DNA of 32,220 bases from a bacterium (GTDB lineage Bacteria; UBP14; UBA6098; JAFGQG01), in NCBI GenBank assembly GCA_016935765.1, contig JAFGQG010000045.1:1-32220 (forward strand). The letters run 5' to 3'. Positions 1-8,763 of this stretch are shown in pieces (position 1 is the stretch's first letter; every line of letters starts with the position of its first letter). The position numbers and the translations under genes are program-made. The notes under the pieces are model-generated. The model was given only the letters and a program-made list of their open reading frames with translations. It was not told the DNA's origin and ran no database searches.

Positions 1-32
1 AAAATAATTAAAAATTCAAAGGAGGTTTTTTG

Positions 33-3000
33 ATGAACCAACTAAAAGTGTACGGTTTAATACTTATTTGCATTTTATTATGTGCTACTCATCTTTTTGG
101 TCAGGGTACGACACACAATGTTTTTGGTATAATCTACAATACCGATGGAAACCCCCCTGATGAGAATTGCCTCATCTTCGAAGCCTATATGCTGGCACGT
201 CCAGGCGAGGTGCTTACTCACGAATCCGCCGGTTGCGGTTATAATGATTCCACGTGGGTCGTGAACATAGGTAATTTCCCGACAGAACCGGATACCGGCG
301 AGATCCTTAGAATCGAATTCACGGACACATGTCTTAACGAGATCCTTATTTTAACGGATGTAATAGACCTCACTGTGCCGGACGAGTTCTGGGGATGGGA
401 CTCTCTCGAATTGCCCGTTCGCACCATAACGGTTGTTAACCCGAATGGCGGTGAAGTATATTTCGTTGCAGACATCCGCCAGATAACCTGGACGACGGAA
501 GGACCGATAACGGATGTTAAAATAGAATACTCCCTGAATGGTGGAGCTGATTGGACGGAGGAAACTGCGTCCACACCGAATGACGGGTTCTATGACTGGG
601 TCATACCCGCGACTCCTACAACCCAGGCTCTGGTACGAATCACTGATGTTGACGATGGTGGCGTATTCGATGTGAGTGATGATGTATTTACGATAGCGCT
701 GCCCACTCTGACCGTTACGTCTCCGAATGGCGGAGAAGTCTATTATATCGAGGAGAACCGTGAAATAACCTGGACATCCACTGGTACTGTTGGTAATGTT
801 AAGATAGAGTATTCACTGAACGGGGGAACGGATTGGACGGTTGAAGCGGCTTCCACAGCGAATGATGGATCCTATTTCTGGAACCTGCCGGCAACACCTA
901 CTACTGATGCTTTAGTGCGGATCTCTGCTGTGGCAAACCCCGCGGTAATTGACCAAAGTGACGCAGTCTTCTCTATATTGATGCCCACTATCACTGTTTT
1001 GGTTCCGAACGGCGGTGAAATCTATTACTGGGATGAAGTCCGCCTCATAACCTGGAATTCTACCGGGCCGGTCACCAATGTTGAGATCGAATATTCAATC
1101 GATAATGGATTTTCGTGGACCGTCGAAACAGCAAGCACTCCTGACGACGGTCTTTATAACTGGACGGTTCCCAATGTTATTACTGATCAGGCTCTAATTC
1201 TCATAACGGACCTTGATCATGCGGGTGTATTCGATATGAGTGACGCGGTATTTTCAATAATGGCTGCGCCCGATACCGTTCCTCCTGCCCAGGTAGTCAA
1301 CCTGGATGTTATCGATTCAACGACGAACGCGATACTTCTGCAGTGGAACGCCGTAGGGGACGATGATATGGTCGGTCAGGCTCAGTTCTACGACATTCGT
1401 TACAGTACGGATCCCATAACTCCTGCTAACTGGGGAGCATGCACTCCTTGCGTTGGTGAACCAGCTCCTGGGCTTCCCGGCGCGGTGCAAAATTTCTGGG
1501 TGCCAGGTCTAACCCCCGCTACTACATATCACTTCGGCCTCGTCGTCTTCGACGATGTCAACAATCCATCACCGCTATCGAACATCGTGCAGGGTACGAC
1601 GCTTCCTGTTCCCGCTCCGGATACTATTCCCCCCGACGCCATCCTTACTCTCGCGGTACTCGATATCGAGGAATACAGGGTTCAGCTTGGATGGAACGCG
1701 GTGGGTGACGATGGTTTGACCGGCAACGCCCAGGCTTATGACATCAGGTATCATACCGTTCCGATAACCCCAGCTAACTGGGGAGCATGCACTCCTTGCG
1801 TCGGGGAACCACTACCCGCTGCTCCGGGTACACCGCAAACCTACTGGGTCGATGGCTTGGATCACGCAACGCTATACTACTTCGCGATGACAGTTACTGA
1901 CGAAGTACCAAACGTATCAGACCTCTCAAACGTAGTTAATGCCACCACATTATCTCCGCCTGAAGATGATACCATTCCGCCAGCCCGAATAAATTTCTCG
2001 GTTGCCGATGTTGGTGACGTTGGTTTTCGAGTCTGGTGGTATGCTCCCGGCGATGATGCGTGGGACGGCACCGCGACCCTTTATGATTTCAGGTATTCCA
2101 CCGCGCCACTGAACGAAGTCAACTGGGCAGGGGCTACCCAGGTATTCGATGAACCTGTACCCCTCGTCTCAGGTACCGTACAGGACTATACTCTCTGGGG
2201 ATTAGCGCCGAGCACTCAATACTGGTTTGCCGGCTACACGTTCGACGACGCTGGCAACCGCTCGGTCCTTTCGAACGTGGTCAGGGTTACGACTACCGCA
2301 TCGGATGTCACCCCTCCTGCCAGGATAACGGACCTGGCATGCACAGATGTTACACCGACCAGCATCAAGATAGAGTGGACCGCCCCCGGTGACGATGGCT
2401 GGATGGGCACCGCAACCGGTTACATTATCAAGTACGCGACCTTCCCTATTAACGCCGGAACGTGGGCGTCCGCAACTACTGTACCAGCGCCTCCTATACC
2501 TCTACCCGCGTTTTCACACCAAACTTATACGGTCGAAGGATTGACTGGGAGCGCTCAATACTACTTCTGCATTCAAACCTATGACGAAGTGCCAAATTAC
2601 TCATCTCTCTCGAACGTTCCATCTTCTCCAACTATGGGACTCATCTCCAAACTGGACGATATTACAGTCGAAGAGGATACACCTGATTTCTATTACGTGG
2701 ATCTCGACACGGTATTTTATCCCCCCACCATGACCTATACGATCATCTCCACTTCCCCTAACGTCGAGCTTACTCTCGTTTCAGATTCCTGGATAAGGGT
2801 ACATTTGGTAGCTGAATATTCTGGCGTGTCAGAGATAATCGTGGAAGGGGTAAGCGATACTTTCTTCTTCGCGGACACGGCAGTGATAACCGTTCTGCCT
2901 GTAAACGACCCGCCAGTTTTTATTACGCCTGCTCTCGACACGACCCTGGTGGAAGCCATACCTTTTACTTATGACGCGGACGCTTATGATGTCGATAGCG

Positions 3001-6000
3001 ACACTATTTATTTCGAGATTGTCGATGGTCCTTCAGGACTTACTATAAACCATTACACCGGGGTGATAGACTGGACTCCGCTCGGTATCGAAGGTTCGAT
3101 ATTTGTCGAAGTCGGGATCACCGACCTGGAGATAACGGGCTATGTTACCCAGACTTACATATTGTACGTTTACAAGCATTCTCACCCGATATTTGCACCA
3201 TTCAATCTTATCGCTCACGAAGGATATCTCGGTTCCATCCCTGTGACCTGGGAAAGACCGCCGATATTGGATACGCATCCGGAGCTGGTCCTCGATTATT
3301 ATATATTGTACAGAAGTATTGATTCTGAAGTAGGTTTTTCGGTTCTTGCCGACAATCTTATCTGCACGAATTTTAACGATAATACTGCGGTTTGGGGAAC
3401 CGTTTATTACTACAAAGCGAGAGCTGTTTATTCGTATCCGGAATTTCAGAGCTCGTTTTCCAACGTCGATATGGGGGCTCTGCTCGAAAGCAACACTATC
3501 TGGTCGCCATATATTTTTGATGACCCGCCGGTTCTTGACGGATCGATGGTGGAGGATGTGTGGGGTCATGCCGCGCGCGGTTTATTAAACGGCGACGTAA
3601 GGTTCTATGCTATGAACAACAGCTTCGATCTCTTCCTCGGATTCTGCTTCGACCAGGATTTCACACCGGCTGCTCACTTCGATTTCTTCTTCGATGACGA
3701 TATGAATCTCGACTGGGACCATCTGATACCTTCTGACGAGGGTTATTTCTCCGTTAATTTCGAGCTGGGTCCAACTGACGTTTACTTCAGGTGGCTGTCC
3801 AGCCTTGGTGGTTTGAGCAGGGGTGAGCCGATCCTAACTGAGACGGCAGCTGCAGCCTGGAGTACTGACGGCGTACGCAACTGCCTTGAACTTTACATCA
3901 ACTGCAGGGATCTAACCCAGTTCTTCGCCTATCCGGGTGATATGGTTGGTATAGCTTTGAGGGTTATTGACGGACCGGACACCACGTTCATCTGGCCGGC
4001 ACATGCTGATGTTTATGACCCACTGTATTTTGGGCGTTTAAGGCTCGGATGGCCCGGCGGACTGCCAGAGATCGACGTTATACCGAATAGAGTGCATGTC
4101 ACTGTTGAACAGACTTTCGAAGGATGGGGTTACGCCGACTTGCTTAATATCGGTACCGGCACCCTGGTCTATGGGATTACTGAGAGTGTCGATTGGTTGA
4201 CCGTTGCCCCGAATTCAGGGTATGTCTGGCCTGAGTACTCCGACCAACTCGGGTTCCATTTCTACTCCGCTGAATTGGATACCGGCTCGTACGTGGACAC
4301 CGTATTCGTTAACTCCAACGATCCTGTCAATCCGCGGGTTGCCGTTGTCTGTTCACTCGATGTAATACCCATTTGGCCTTTCCATATACTTGAAGTAGTT
4401 CCTGAAACCCTGAACATCGGCATGCCCTGCTCCCTGATCCAGATTCCCATACACGTAGGAGACCTTCACGACAACTCGATCCGCTCCATTGAATTCACGG
4501 TGTACAGTGATCCCGAGCTGCTATATCCTAACGGCGACCTCTTCCAGGGCGATTATCTCCCGATGGAATGGAATTATACCGTGATCAGCAGGGGTGATGA
4601 CTTCATCAGGATAAAGGTTTGGGGCGATTATCCGCTGCCTTTCCAGGGTAATATTCTATACGTCGGGTACCAGATAACCTGCAGGGCTTTCTATGAGATG
4701 TCCTGTGTCATCAGGGTTGACGATATTATAGTGAACGGCGGCGCTCCGACACCTGTGCCGCGAGGCGGTTACGGCATGTTCGTTATCGGGGATAGAATGG
4801 CGCTGTTCTGGGAAGTGATAATGGAGATATTGAACGTCGATGAGAATGTGGTCGATTCGGCGAGTTTCGGGGTCTATGGAACCGCAACTGACGGCTGGGA
4901 CCCCTACAGGGTCGATTTTGTGGATCTGCCTCCACAGCCGGAGGACCCGAACGCATACTTTGATCCGCCCGTTCCATGCTGGGATCTCTGCAGGGATGCC
5001 CGTAACCAGGATGATACGCTGATTACATGGGTTCTGGTGGTGGAACAACACCCGGGAGCTCTCGTTTGGGACTCCATCACCGTTTGGCCGAATACATACA
5101 TGGACGGCGTGAACATGGCGCACTTCGATAGAAGGGAGATAGAAGTTGGGGATACCATTATAATTACGTACCATAAACCCCCTGTTTATATCTGGTACAT
5201 ACACCTCCACGAAGGATGGAACATGGTATCGATTCCTCTTAAAGTGCCTGATTGGACAGTAGAAGCTATATTCCCAACCGTTATACCACCCGCGTTCTGG
5301 TACGATCCCGAAGCCAGAAGCTATACGGGAATAGATACGCTCGAAGGAGGATTCGGCTATTGGATTCTCTCAACGGTTGATACGGTTTATGAATTGGTGG
5401 GCGATCCTCTCTACCAGTTCACTTATGAGATGATAGCTGGTTGGAACATGATAGGTGCTCCGGCGCACTGGATAAGGTTCTACGACCTGGATGATATACC
5501 CGACGGCGCGCTTTTCGAAGGCAGCTTGTTCTACTACTATGTTGATCCGCCATATCGAAGATATATGCCAGACGGCATACTTAGACCAGGTTTCGGTTAC
5601 TGGGTGATGATAATGACGAACTGCTTTGTAAGGAACTCTGCAGTCTTCGGCAAACCGATTCCGGAATTCTCGCCCTATGAAAACATCGACTGGGTTGGTA
5701 AAATCCATATCAGCCCTGAAGTCAATGATGTGGAATTCGGTTTAAGCTATGACGCCTCATACAGTTTCAACCCCGAATATGACCAGTTGATACCCCCAGC
5801 GAACCCTGACGGAAACGACATCGAGTTCTATATTCAAGCTGAACAGCCTTTTAATTTCCTGTCAAGGAAGATATTACCTCAAGGAGAGCAATTATCCTGG
5901 AATGCCGATCTGCTCATTAAAAAGGAAGAAACCCTCACATGGGATGTATCATCTATACCCGCTAACTGGGAAATTCGGTTTGGAATTGATGACAAACTCT

Positions 6001-6356
6001 ATAATCCAAGAGTTACCCCCGAAGCGGTACTGTCTTCAGGTTTGCACAGAATTATGATAACTGCTGCGAATATACCTACTACTTTCTCATTATACCAGAA
6101 CGTTCCCAATCCTTTCAACGCGCAGACCAGAATAAAGTTCGCGATACCTGAACAAGGTGATGTTACTCTCGATATTTACGATATTCGCGGCAGAAAGGTG
6201 AAATCATATCACAATGACTATACTAATGCCGGAAGGTATGAAATAACCTGGAACGGTGAAGACAACAGCGGCAAACAGGCAGCCTCAGGAATATACTTCT
6301 ACCGGATCAGGTACAAGGATAACATTCAAACTCGCAAGCTGATACTTATGAAATAA
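33..6356 (+). CDS. Giant multidomain secreted/surface protein (Kre9-like repeats, FN3 array, CBM9-like, C-terminal sorting domain)
   Basis: The product is 2107 residues. ATG at 33 is chosen because GGAGG at 21-25 lies 7 nt upstream; the TTG just before it is less likely. A signal peptide covers residues 1 to about 23 (hydrophobic core, ending LFGQG). Three ~95-residue repeats of the 'NPNGGE.. ITW ... V.IEYS.NGG' type (Kre9/KNH-like) cover about 131-410. Four FN3-like domains, each opening with a D(T/V)xPP motif, cover about 413-870. Next come cadherin/Ig-like segments (about 880-1050), another FN3-like domain, a CBM9/DOMON-like beta-sandwich (about 1160-1340), a BACON-like segment and a cohesin-like segment. 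The final ~85 residues carry NVPNPFN and SGIYFYRI and end in LILMK, as in type IX or FlgD-Ig-like sorting domains. No catalytic motif is seen, so an adhesive, binding or cell-surface role is inferred. Domain names beyond FN3 and the C-terminal domain are tentative. The gene is translationally coupled to the Omp85 gene downstream. Confidence 0.9.
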   Translation: MNQLKVYGLILICILLCATHLFGQGTTHNVFGIIYNTDGNPPDENCLIFEAYMLARPGEVLTHESAGCGYNDSTWVVNIGNFPTEPDTGEILRIEFTDTCLNEILILTDVIDLTVPDEFWGWDSLELPVRTITVVNPNGGEVYFVADIRQITWTTEGPITDVKIEYSLNGGADWTEETASTPNDGFYDWVIPATPTTQALVRITDVDDGGVFDVSDDVFTIALPTLTVTSPNGGEVYYIEENREITWTSTGTVGNVKIEYSLNGGTDWTVEAASTANDGSYFWNLPATPTTDALVRISAVANPAVIDQSDAVFSILMPTITVLVPNGGEIYYWDEVRLITWNSTGPVTNVEIEYSIDNGFSWTVETASTPDDGLYNWTVPNVITDQALILITDLDHAGVFDMSDAVFSIMAAPDTVPPAQVVNLDVIDSTTNAILLQWNAVGDDDMVGQAQFYDIRYSTDPITPANWGACTPCVGEPAPGLPGAVQNFWVPGLTPATTYHFGLVVFDDVNNPSPLSNIVQGTTLPVPAPDTIPPDAILTLAVLDIEEYRVQLGWNAVGDDGLTGNAQAYDIRYHTVPITPANWGACTPCVGEPLPAAPGTPQTYWVDGLDHATLYYFAMTVTDEVPNVSDLSNVVNATTLSPPEDDTIPPARINFSVADVGDVGFRVWWYAPGDDAWDGTATLYDFRYSTAPLNEVNWAGATQVFDEPVPLVSGTVQDYTLWGLAPSTQYWFAGYTFDDAGNRSVLSNVVRVTTTASDVTPPARITDLACTDVTPTSIKIEWTAPGDDGWMGTATGYIIKYATFPINAGTWASATTVPAPPIPLPAFSHQTYTVEGLTGSAQYYFCIQTYDEVPNYSSLSNVPSSPTMGLISKLDDITVEEDTPDFYYVDLDTVFYPPTMTYTIISTSPNVELTLVSDSWIRVHLVAEYSGVSEIIVEGVSDTFFFADTAVITVLPVNDPPVFITPALDTTLVEAIPFTYDADAYDVDSDTIYFEIVDGPSGLTINHYTGVIDWTPLGIEGSIFVEVGITDLEITGYVTQTYILYVYKHSHPIFAPFNLIAHEGYLGSIPVTWERPPILDTHPELVLDYYILYRSIDSEVGFSVLADNLICTNFNDNTAVWGTVYYYKARAVYSYPEFQSSFSNVDMGALLESNTIWSPYIFDDPPVLDGSMVEDVWGHAARGLLNGDVRFYAMNNSFDLFLGFCFDQDFTPAAHFDFFFDDDMNLDWDHLIPSDEGYFSVNFELGPTDVYFRWLSSLGGLSRGEPILTETAAAAWSTDGVRNCLELYINCRDLTQFFAYPGDMVGIALRVIDGPDTTFIWPAHADVYDPLYFGRLRLGWPGGLPEIDVIPNRVHVTVEQTFEGWGYADLLNIGTGTLVYGITESVDWLTVAPNSGYVWPEYSDQLGFHFYSAELDTGSYVDTVFVNSNDPVNPRVAVVCSLDVIPIWPFHILEVVPETLNIGMPCSLIQIPIHVGDLHDNSIRSIEFTVYSDPELLYPNGDLFQGDYLPMEWNYTVISRGDDFIRIKVWGDYPLPFQGNILYVGYQITCRAFYEMSCVIRVDDIIVNGGAPTPVPRGGYGMFVIGDRMALFWEVIMEILNVDENVVDSASFGVYGTATDGWDPYRVDFVDLPPQPEDPNAYFDPPVPCWDLCRDARNQDDTLITWVLVVEQHPGALVWDSITVWPNTYMDGVNMAHFDRREIEVGDTIIITYHKPPVYIWYIHLHEGWNMVSIPLKVPDWTVEAIFPTVIPPAFWYDPEARSYTGIDTLEGGFGYWILSTVDTVYELVGDPLYQFTYEMIAGWNMIGAPAHWIRFYDLDDIPDGALFEGSLFYYYVDPPYRRYMPDGILRPGFGYWVMIMTNCFVRNSAVFGKPIPEFSPYENIDWVGKIHISPEVNDVEFGLSYDASYSFNPEYDQLIPPANPDGNDIEFYIQAEQPFNFLSRKILPQGEQLSWNADLLIKKEETLTWDVSSIPANWEIRFGIDDKLYNPRVTPEAVLSSGLHRIMITAANIPTTFSLYQNVPNPFNAQTRIKFAIPEQGDVTLDIYDIRGRKVKSYHNDYTNAGRYEITWNGEDNSGKQAASGIYFYRIRYKDNIQTRKLILMK
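1425..1801 (+). repeat. 29-bp exact in-frame repeat in adjacent FN3 modules
   Basis: The same 29 bases occur at 1425-1453 and 1773-1801, 348 bp (116 codons) apart. Both encode ANWGACTPCV at the same place in FN3 modules 1 and 2. The flanking sequence has diverged more, so this segment points to recent module duplication or local gene conversion. The two Cys residues in the motif are unusual for FN3 domains. Confidence 0.85.
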
Positions 6357-8152
6357 TGCTGTTCAATAACGCAAAAACTCTAAATTCAAAAAAGCCCTCG
6401 AATTTATTCGGGGGCTTTTTCATTATAATATTCTGCATTCTGTCGGTTTCTTTTCCGGCGAACCTTGATGCCCAGAAGGTTGCCGATGTAGTTATCAATG
6501 GCAATAGATCCTTGTCTGATAATGAAATAAAGCGTATCTTAAAACTCCAGGAGAAAACGCTTTTCGATAATGGTCAGTTCGAGACAAGGTTGGATTCACT
6601 CTCAGGATTGTACCAGAAATTGGGGTATCTGAATTTCACGGTCAGTGTTCAACGGATAGAATTCAACAGCGATTCGTCAAAGGTGGAGATAGCGTTGAAT
6701 ATAAATGAGGGAAAGAAAGCTGTCATTCAGGAACTCAGGTTGGTGGAGGAGAAGCCTTCTTCGATAGGCGAAAGAATCGAAAAGACTATGGACTTGAAAA
6801 AGGGAGCTGATTTCGATGGGTTTCTTCTCGAGGACGATATGAAAAGGATACTGGATTTTCTGGAGGACTATGGTTATCCTTTTGCAAAATTATCCTTGAC
6901 GGATTTTATAATTGATGACAAGATAGATAAACCTGAAGTCATTGTGGAAATAACGGTTGATAAAGGACCGCGGGTTGAGATAACCTTTGTTGAAGTTCGC
7001 GGGAACGATGTGACGGGAGCAGAATATTTTCCGCGATTGATGAGGTTGAAACTCCCGTCGCTGTATTCAGAGAAATCGCTTGAATCGGGTTTGAAGTTAT
7101 TGAGAAGGACTCCTTTCTTCAGTACGGTAAGCAAGCCGAAGTTGATACAGAATCCGTTTGATAAGTGGGGGATAGTTATTAACGTCAAGGAGAGAGCGAT
7201 GAACTCGGTAAACGGCATCATAGGGTATAGTCCGGGTATTGCCGGCGAGTCCGGGGAATTATACGGGACGGCGGAACTTACGATGAAGAACTTGTGGGGG
7301 ACATGCAGGGGGTTGCATCTAAGGTGGATATCTGCAGGAAGCCAGGGAAGAGAGATCCTTGTTGAGTATCGAGAACCTTGGTTTCTTAGAACGGCAGTCG
7401 AACTAAACGGGAGTTTCCTGGAGACGAAACAGGACAGTTCTTATACTGAATACGATTGGGAGATTAGTTCGATTATTCCTGTTGGTCGGTTTACTTCTTT
7501 TAACGCGGGATTGGGATTGAAAGAGGTGGTGCCGGAATCGGTTGGCACTTATATCTTCAATATCCCAAAGAGCAGTACATTTACATTATCCACAGGATTC
7601 GAGATAAACATGTATGATAGAGCGGTTAATCCGAAAAGTGGAGGCGCATTTCGATCTGATTTTTCCCTTATGGATAAGAGGCGAGATGGTCCTGATTTTG
7701 TATTTACGGGCAGCCGGAAGAAGCATGTCTTTCAACTCGGAGTAGATTGTCAGTCTGGATTGGCTATCCTGTTGTTTCCATCCCAGGTACTGTTCACAAG
7801 TTTGAACTGGAAGTCGTACCTGGTTTCAGGTGTGGAGCTTCCCCTATCGGACCTTTATCGTGTTGGTGGTTCCCGGTCAGTGAGGGGATATAAGGAACAG
7901 CAGTTCGCGGCGGATAAGGTGGGATGGTCGAACATTGAATACAGGCTGCTGCTCGGTCCGGGCGCCAGGGTGTTTGCTTTCGCTGATATAGCATGGTTTG
8001 AGAAAAGCGCTATCCCGGATGTTAAGGTAGGTTGGGGCGTTGGTTTGAGGTTCGAATCCAATATAGGCCTGATTGGCGTAGATTATGGAATTGGCGAAGA
8101 CCGAACGGTAACTTCCGGCATAATTCACTTCAGCATCGAAGCTGAGTTTTGA
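6356..8152 (+). CDS. Omp85/TamA-like outer-membrane protein (POTRA x3 + 16-strand-type barrel)
   Basis: The product is 598 residues. The ATG shares its A with the stop codon of the gene upstream (TAATG), so translation is probably by re-initiation. The signal peptide (about 1-39) has K7, K12 and K13 before a hydrophobic core and ends at DAQ/KV. Three POTRA-like segments follow (about 40-110, 112-190, 193-265). The second half is a beta-barrel of the surface-antigen D15/Omp85 family, carrying the lid-loop motif VRGY near residue 509 and a C-terminal Phe. Three POTRAs and this length are closer to TamA than to BamA, which usually has five POTRAs. The expected role is insertion or translocation of proteins at the outer membrane. 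Being coupled to a giant surface protein suggests a dedicated export or assembly partner, which is inference. The first codons overlap a terminator-like hairpin at 6389-6420. Confidence 0.9.
   Translation: MLFNNAKTLNSKKPSNLFGGFFIIIFCILSVSFPANLDAQKVADVVINGNRSLSDNEIKRILKLQEKTLFDNGQFETRLDSLSGLYQKLGYLNFTVSVQRIEFNSDSSKVEIALNINEGKKAVIQELRLVEEKPSSIGERIEKTMDLKKGADFDGFLLEDDMKRILDFLEDYGYPFAKLSLTDFIIDDKIDKPEVIVEITVDKGPRVEITFVEVRGNDVTGAEYFPRLMRLKLPSLYSEKSLESGLKLLRRTPFFSTVSKPKLIQNPFDKWGIVINVKERAMNSVNGIIGYSPGIAGESGELYGTAELTMKNLWGTCRGLHLRWISAGSQGREILVEYREPWFLRTAVELNGSFLETKQDSSYTEYDWEISSIIPVGRFTSFNAGLGLKEVVPESVGTYIFNIPKSSTFTLSTGFEINMYDRAVNPKSGGAFRSDFSLMDKRRDGPDFVFTGSRKKHVFQLGVDCQSGLAILLFPSQVLFTSLNWKSYLVSGVELPLSDLYRVGGSRSVRGYKEQQFAADKVGWSNIEYRLLLGPGARVFAFADIAWFEKSAIPDVKVGWGVGLRFESNIGLIGVDYGIGEDRTVTSGIIHFSIEAEF
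6389..6420 (+). terminator. Strong intrinsic-terminator hairpin lying inside the start of the Omp85 CDS
   Basis: G6394-T6403 pairs with A6406-C6415 (10 bp with one G-U pair, very short TT loop). The stem is flanked by AAAAA at 6389-6393 and TTTTT at 6416-6420, so it has full terminator form. It lies 38-64 nt after the Omp85 ATG and encodes signal-peptide residues 12-22. It is either the original terminator of the upstream gene or a device that makes Omp85 expression depend on active translation. Confidence 0.75.
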
Positions 8153-8160
8153 AAAATAAA

Positions 8161-8190
8161 AAAAGCGCCAGATTCAAACCTGGCGCTTTT
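8161..8190. terminator. Bidirectional intrinsic terminator between convergent operons
   Basis: AAAAGCGCCAG at 8161-8171 is perfectly complementary to CTGGCGCTTTT at 8180-8190, with an 8-nt loop. Both arms are flanked by A/T runs, so the hairpin can stop transcription from the Omp85 gene (stop at 8152) and from the - strand gene ending at 8213. Confidence 0.93.
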
Positions 8191-8212
8191 ATAGAGTAGC
8201 TTTATCCAGGAA

Positions 8213-8728
8213 TTATTTAACGAGAATCAACCTACCTTCAGTGGATGTTTTATCAATGAATATCCTGTATAAATATACTCCGGACGACAGATTGCCTGGA
8301 TCGAATTTCAAATTATACCTTCCAGGAAGTCTTGATTCAATATTAGAGTATAATTCGCGCCCTGTTAAATCATACAATTTAAATTTAACCTCTGCTTCAT
8401 TCGGTAGGGATACCTCGATGTGACAAACTGAATTGAATGGATTGGGATATGGTAGCCCAATCCTTATTTTGTCAGGAATATTATCACTTTTTTGGTATTC
8501 GGGTATTGTCACTGAAACACTGAGTTTTGTGATAAATCCAGCCTGGTTAGTGTATGAATAATTACCTGCGGTTCCTGTAACTGCTTGTCCGATTGAAGTT
8601 GAAAGATGATAATCTTCAGTTTCGAAATATCCCCCACCGTTATCCTGTACGGGATTATGTCCAATTTGTCCTGCCGCCCAGGCACTGATCAGTAACAAGG
8701 CTATTATTGTTATGAGTAGTTTTCTCAT
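8213..8728 (-). CDS. Small secreted protein with C-terminal sorting domain
   Basis: The product is 171 residues. The start MRKLLITII is chosen because AAGGAG (8735-8740 on the complement) lies 6 nt upstream; a longer frame to 8833 would add 35 residues with no signal character. A signal peptide covers residues 1 to about 20 (ending AAGQ). Residues about 21-65 match the 'STSIGQAVTGTAGNYSYTNQAGF' type of segment common at the N terminus of FCB secreted proteins. Residues about 90-171 form the sorting-like domain (PYPNPFN ... SGVYLYRI ... LILVK), so the protein is almost only a signal peptide plus a sorting domain. It follows the P-domain protein by 35 bp and is probably in its operon. Function is unknown. 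Confidence 0.85.
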   Translation of the reverse strand: MRKLLITIIALLLISAWAAGQIGHNPVQDNGGGYFETEDYHLSTSIGQAVTGTAGNYSYTNQAGFITKLSVSVTIPEYQKSDNIPDKIRIGLPYPNPFNSVCHIEVSLPNEAEVKFKLYDLTGRELYSNIESRLPGRYNLKFDPGNLSSGVYLYRIFIDKTSTEGRLILVK

Positions 8729-8763
8729 GATTATCTCCTTAATATTCATGATTATAGTTGCCT

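Noticed and set aside
3033..3569. 178-codon open frame on the - strand inside the giant surface gene
   Set aside because: It lies wholly inside a clear + strand gene, has no RBS and its translation has no domain-like features. It is a shadow of the GC-rich coding strand, as is the frame at 4656-5210.
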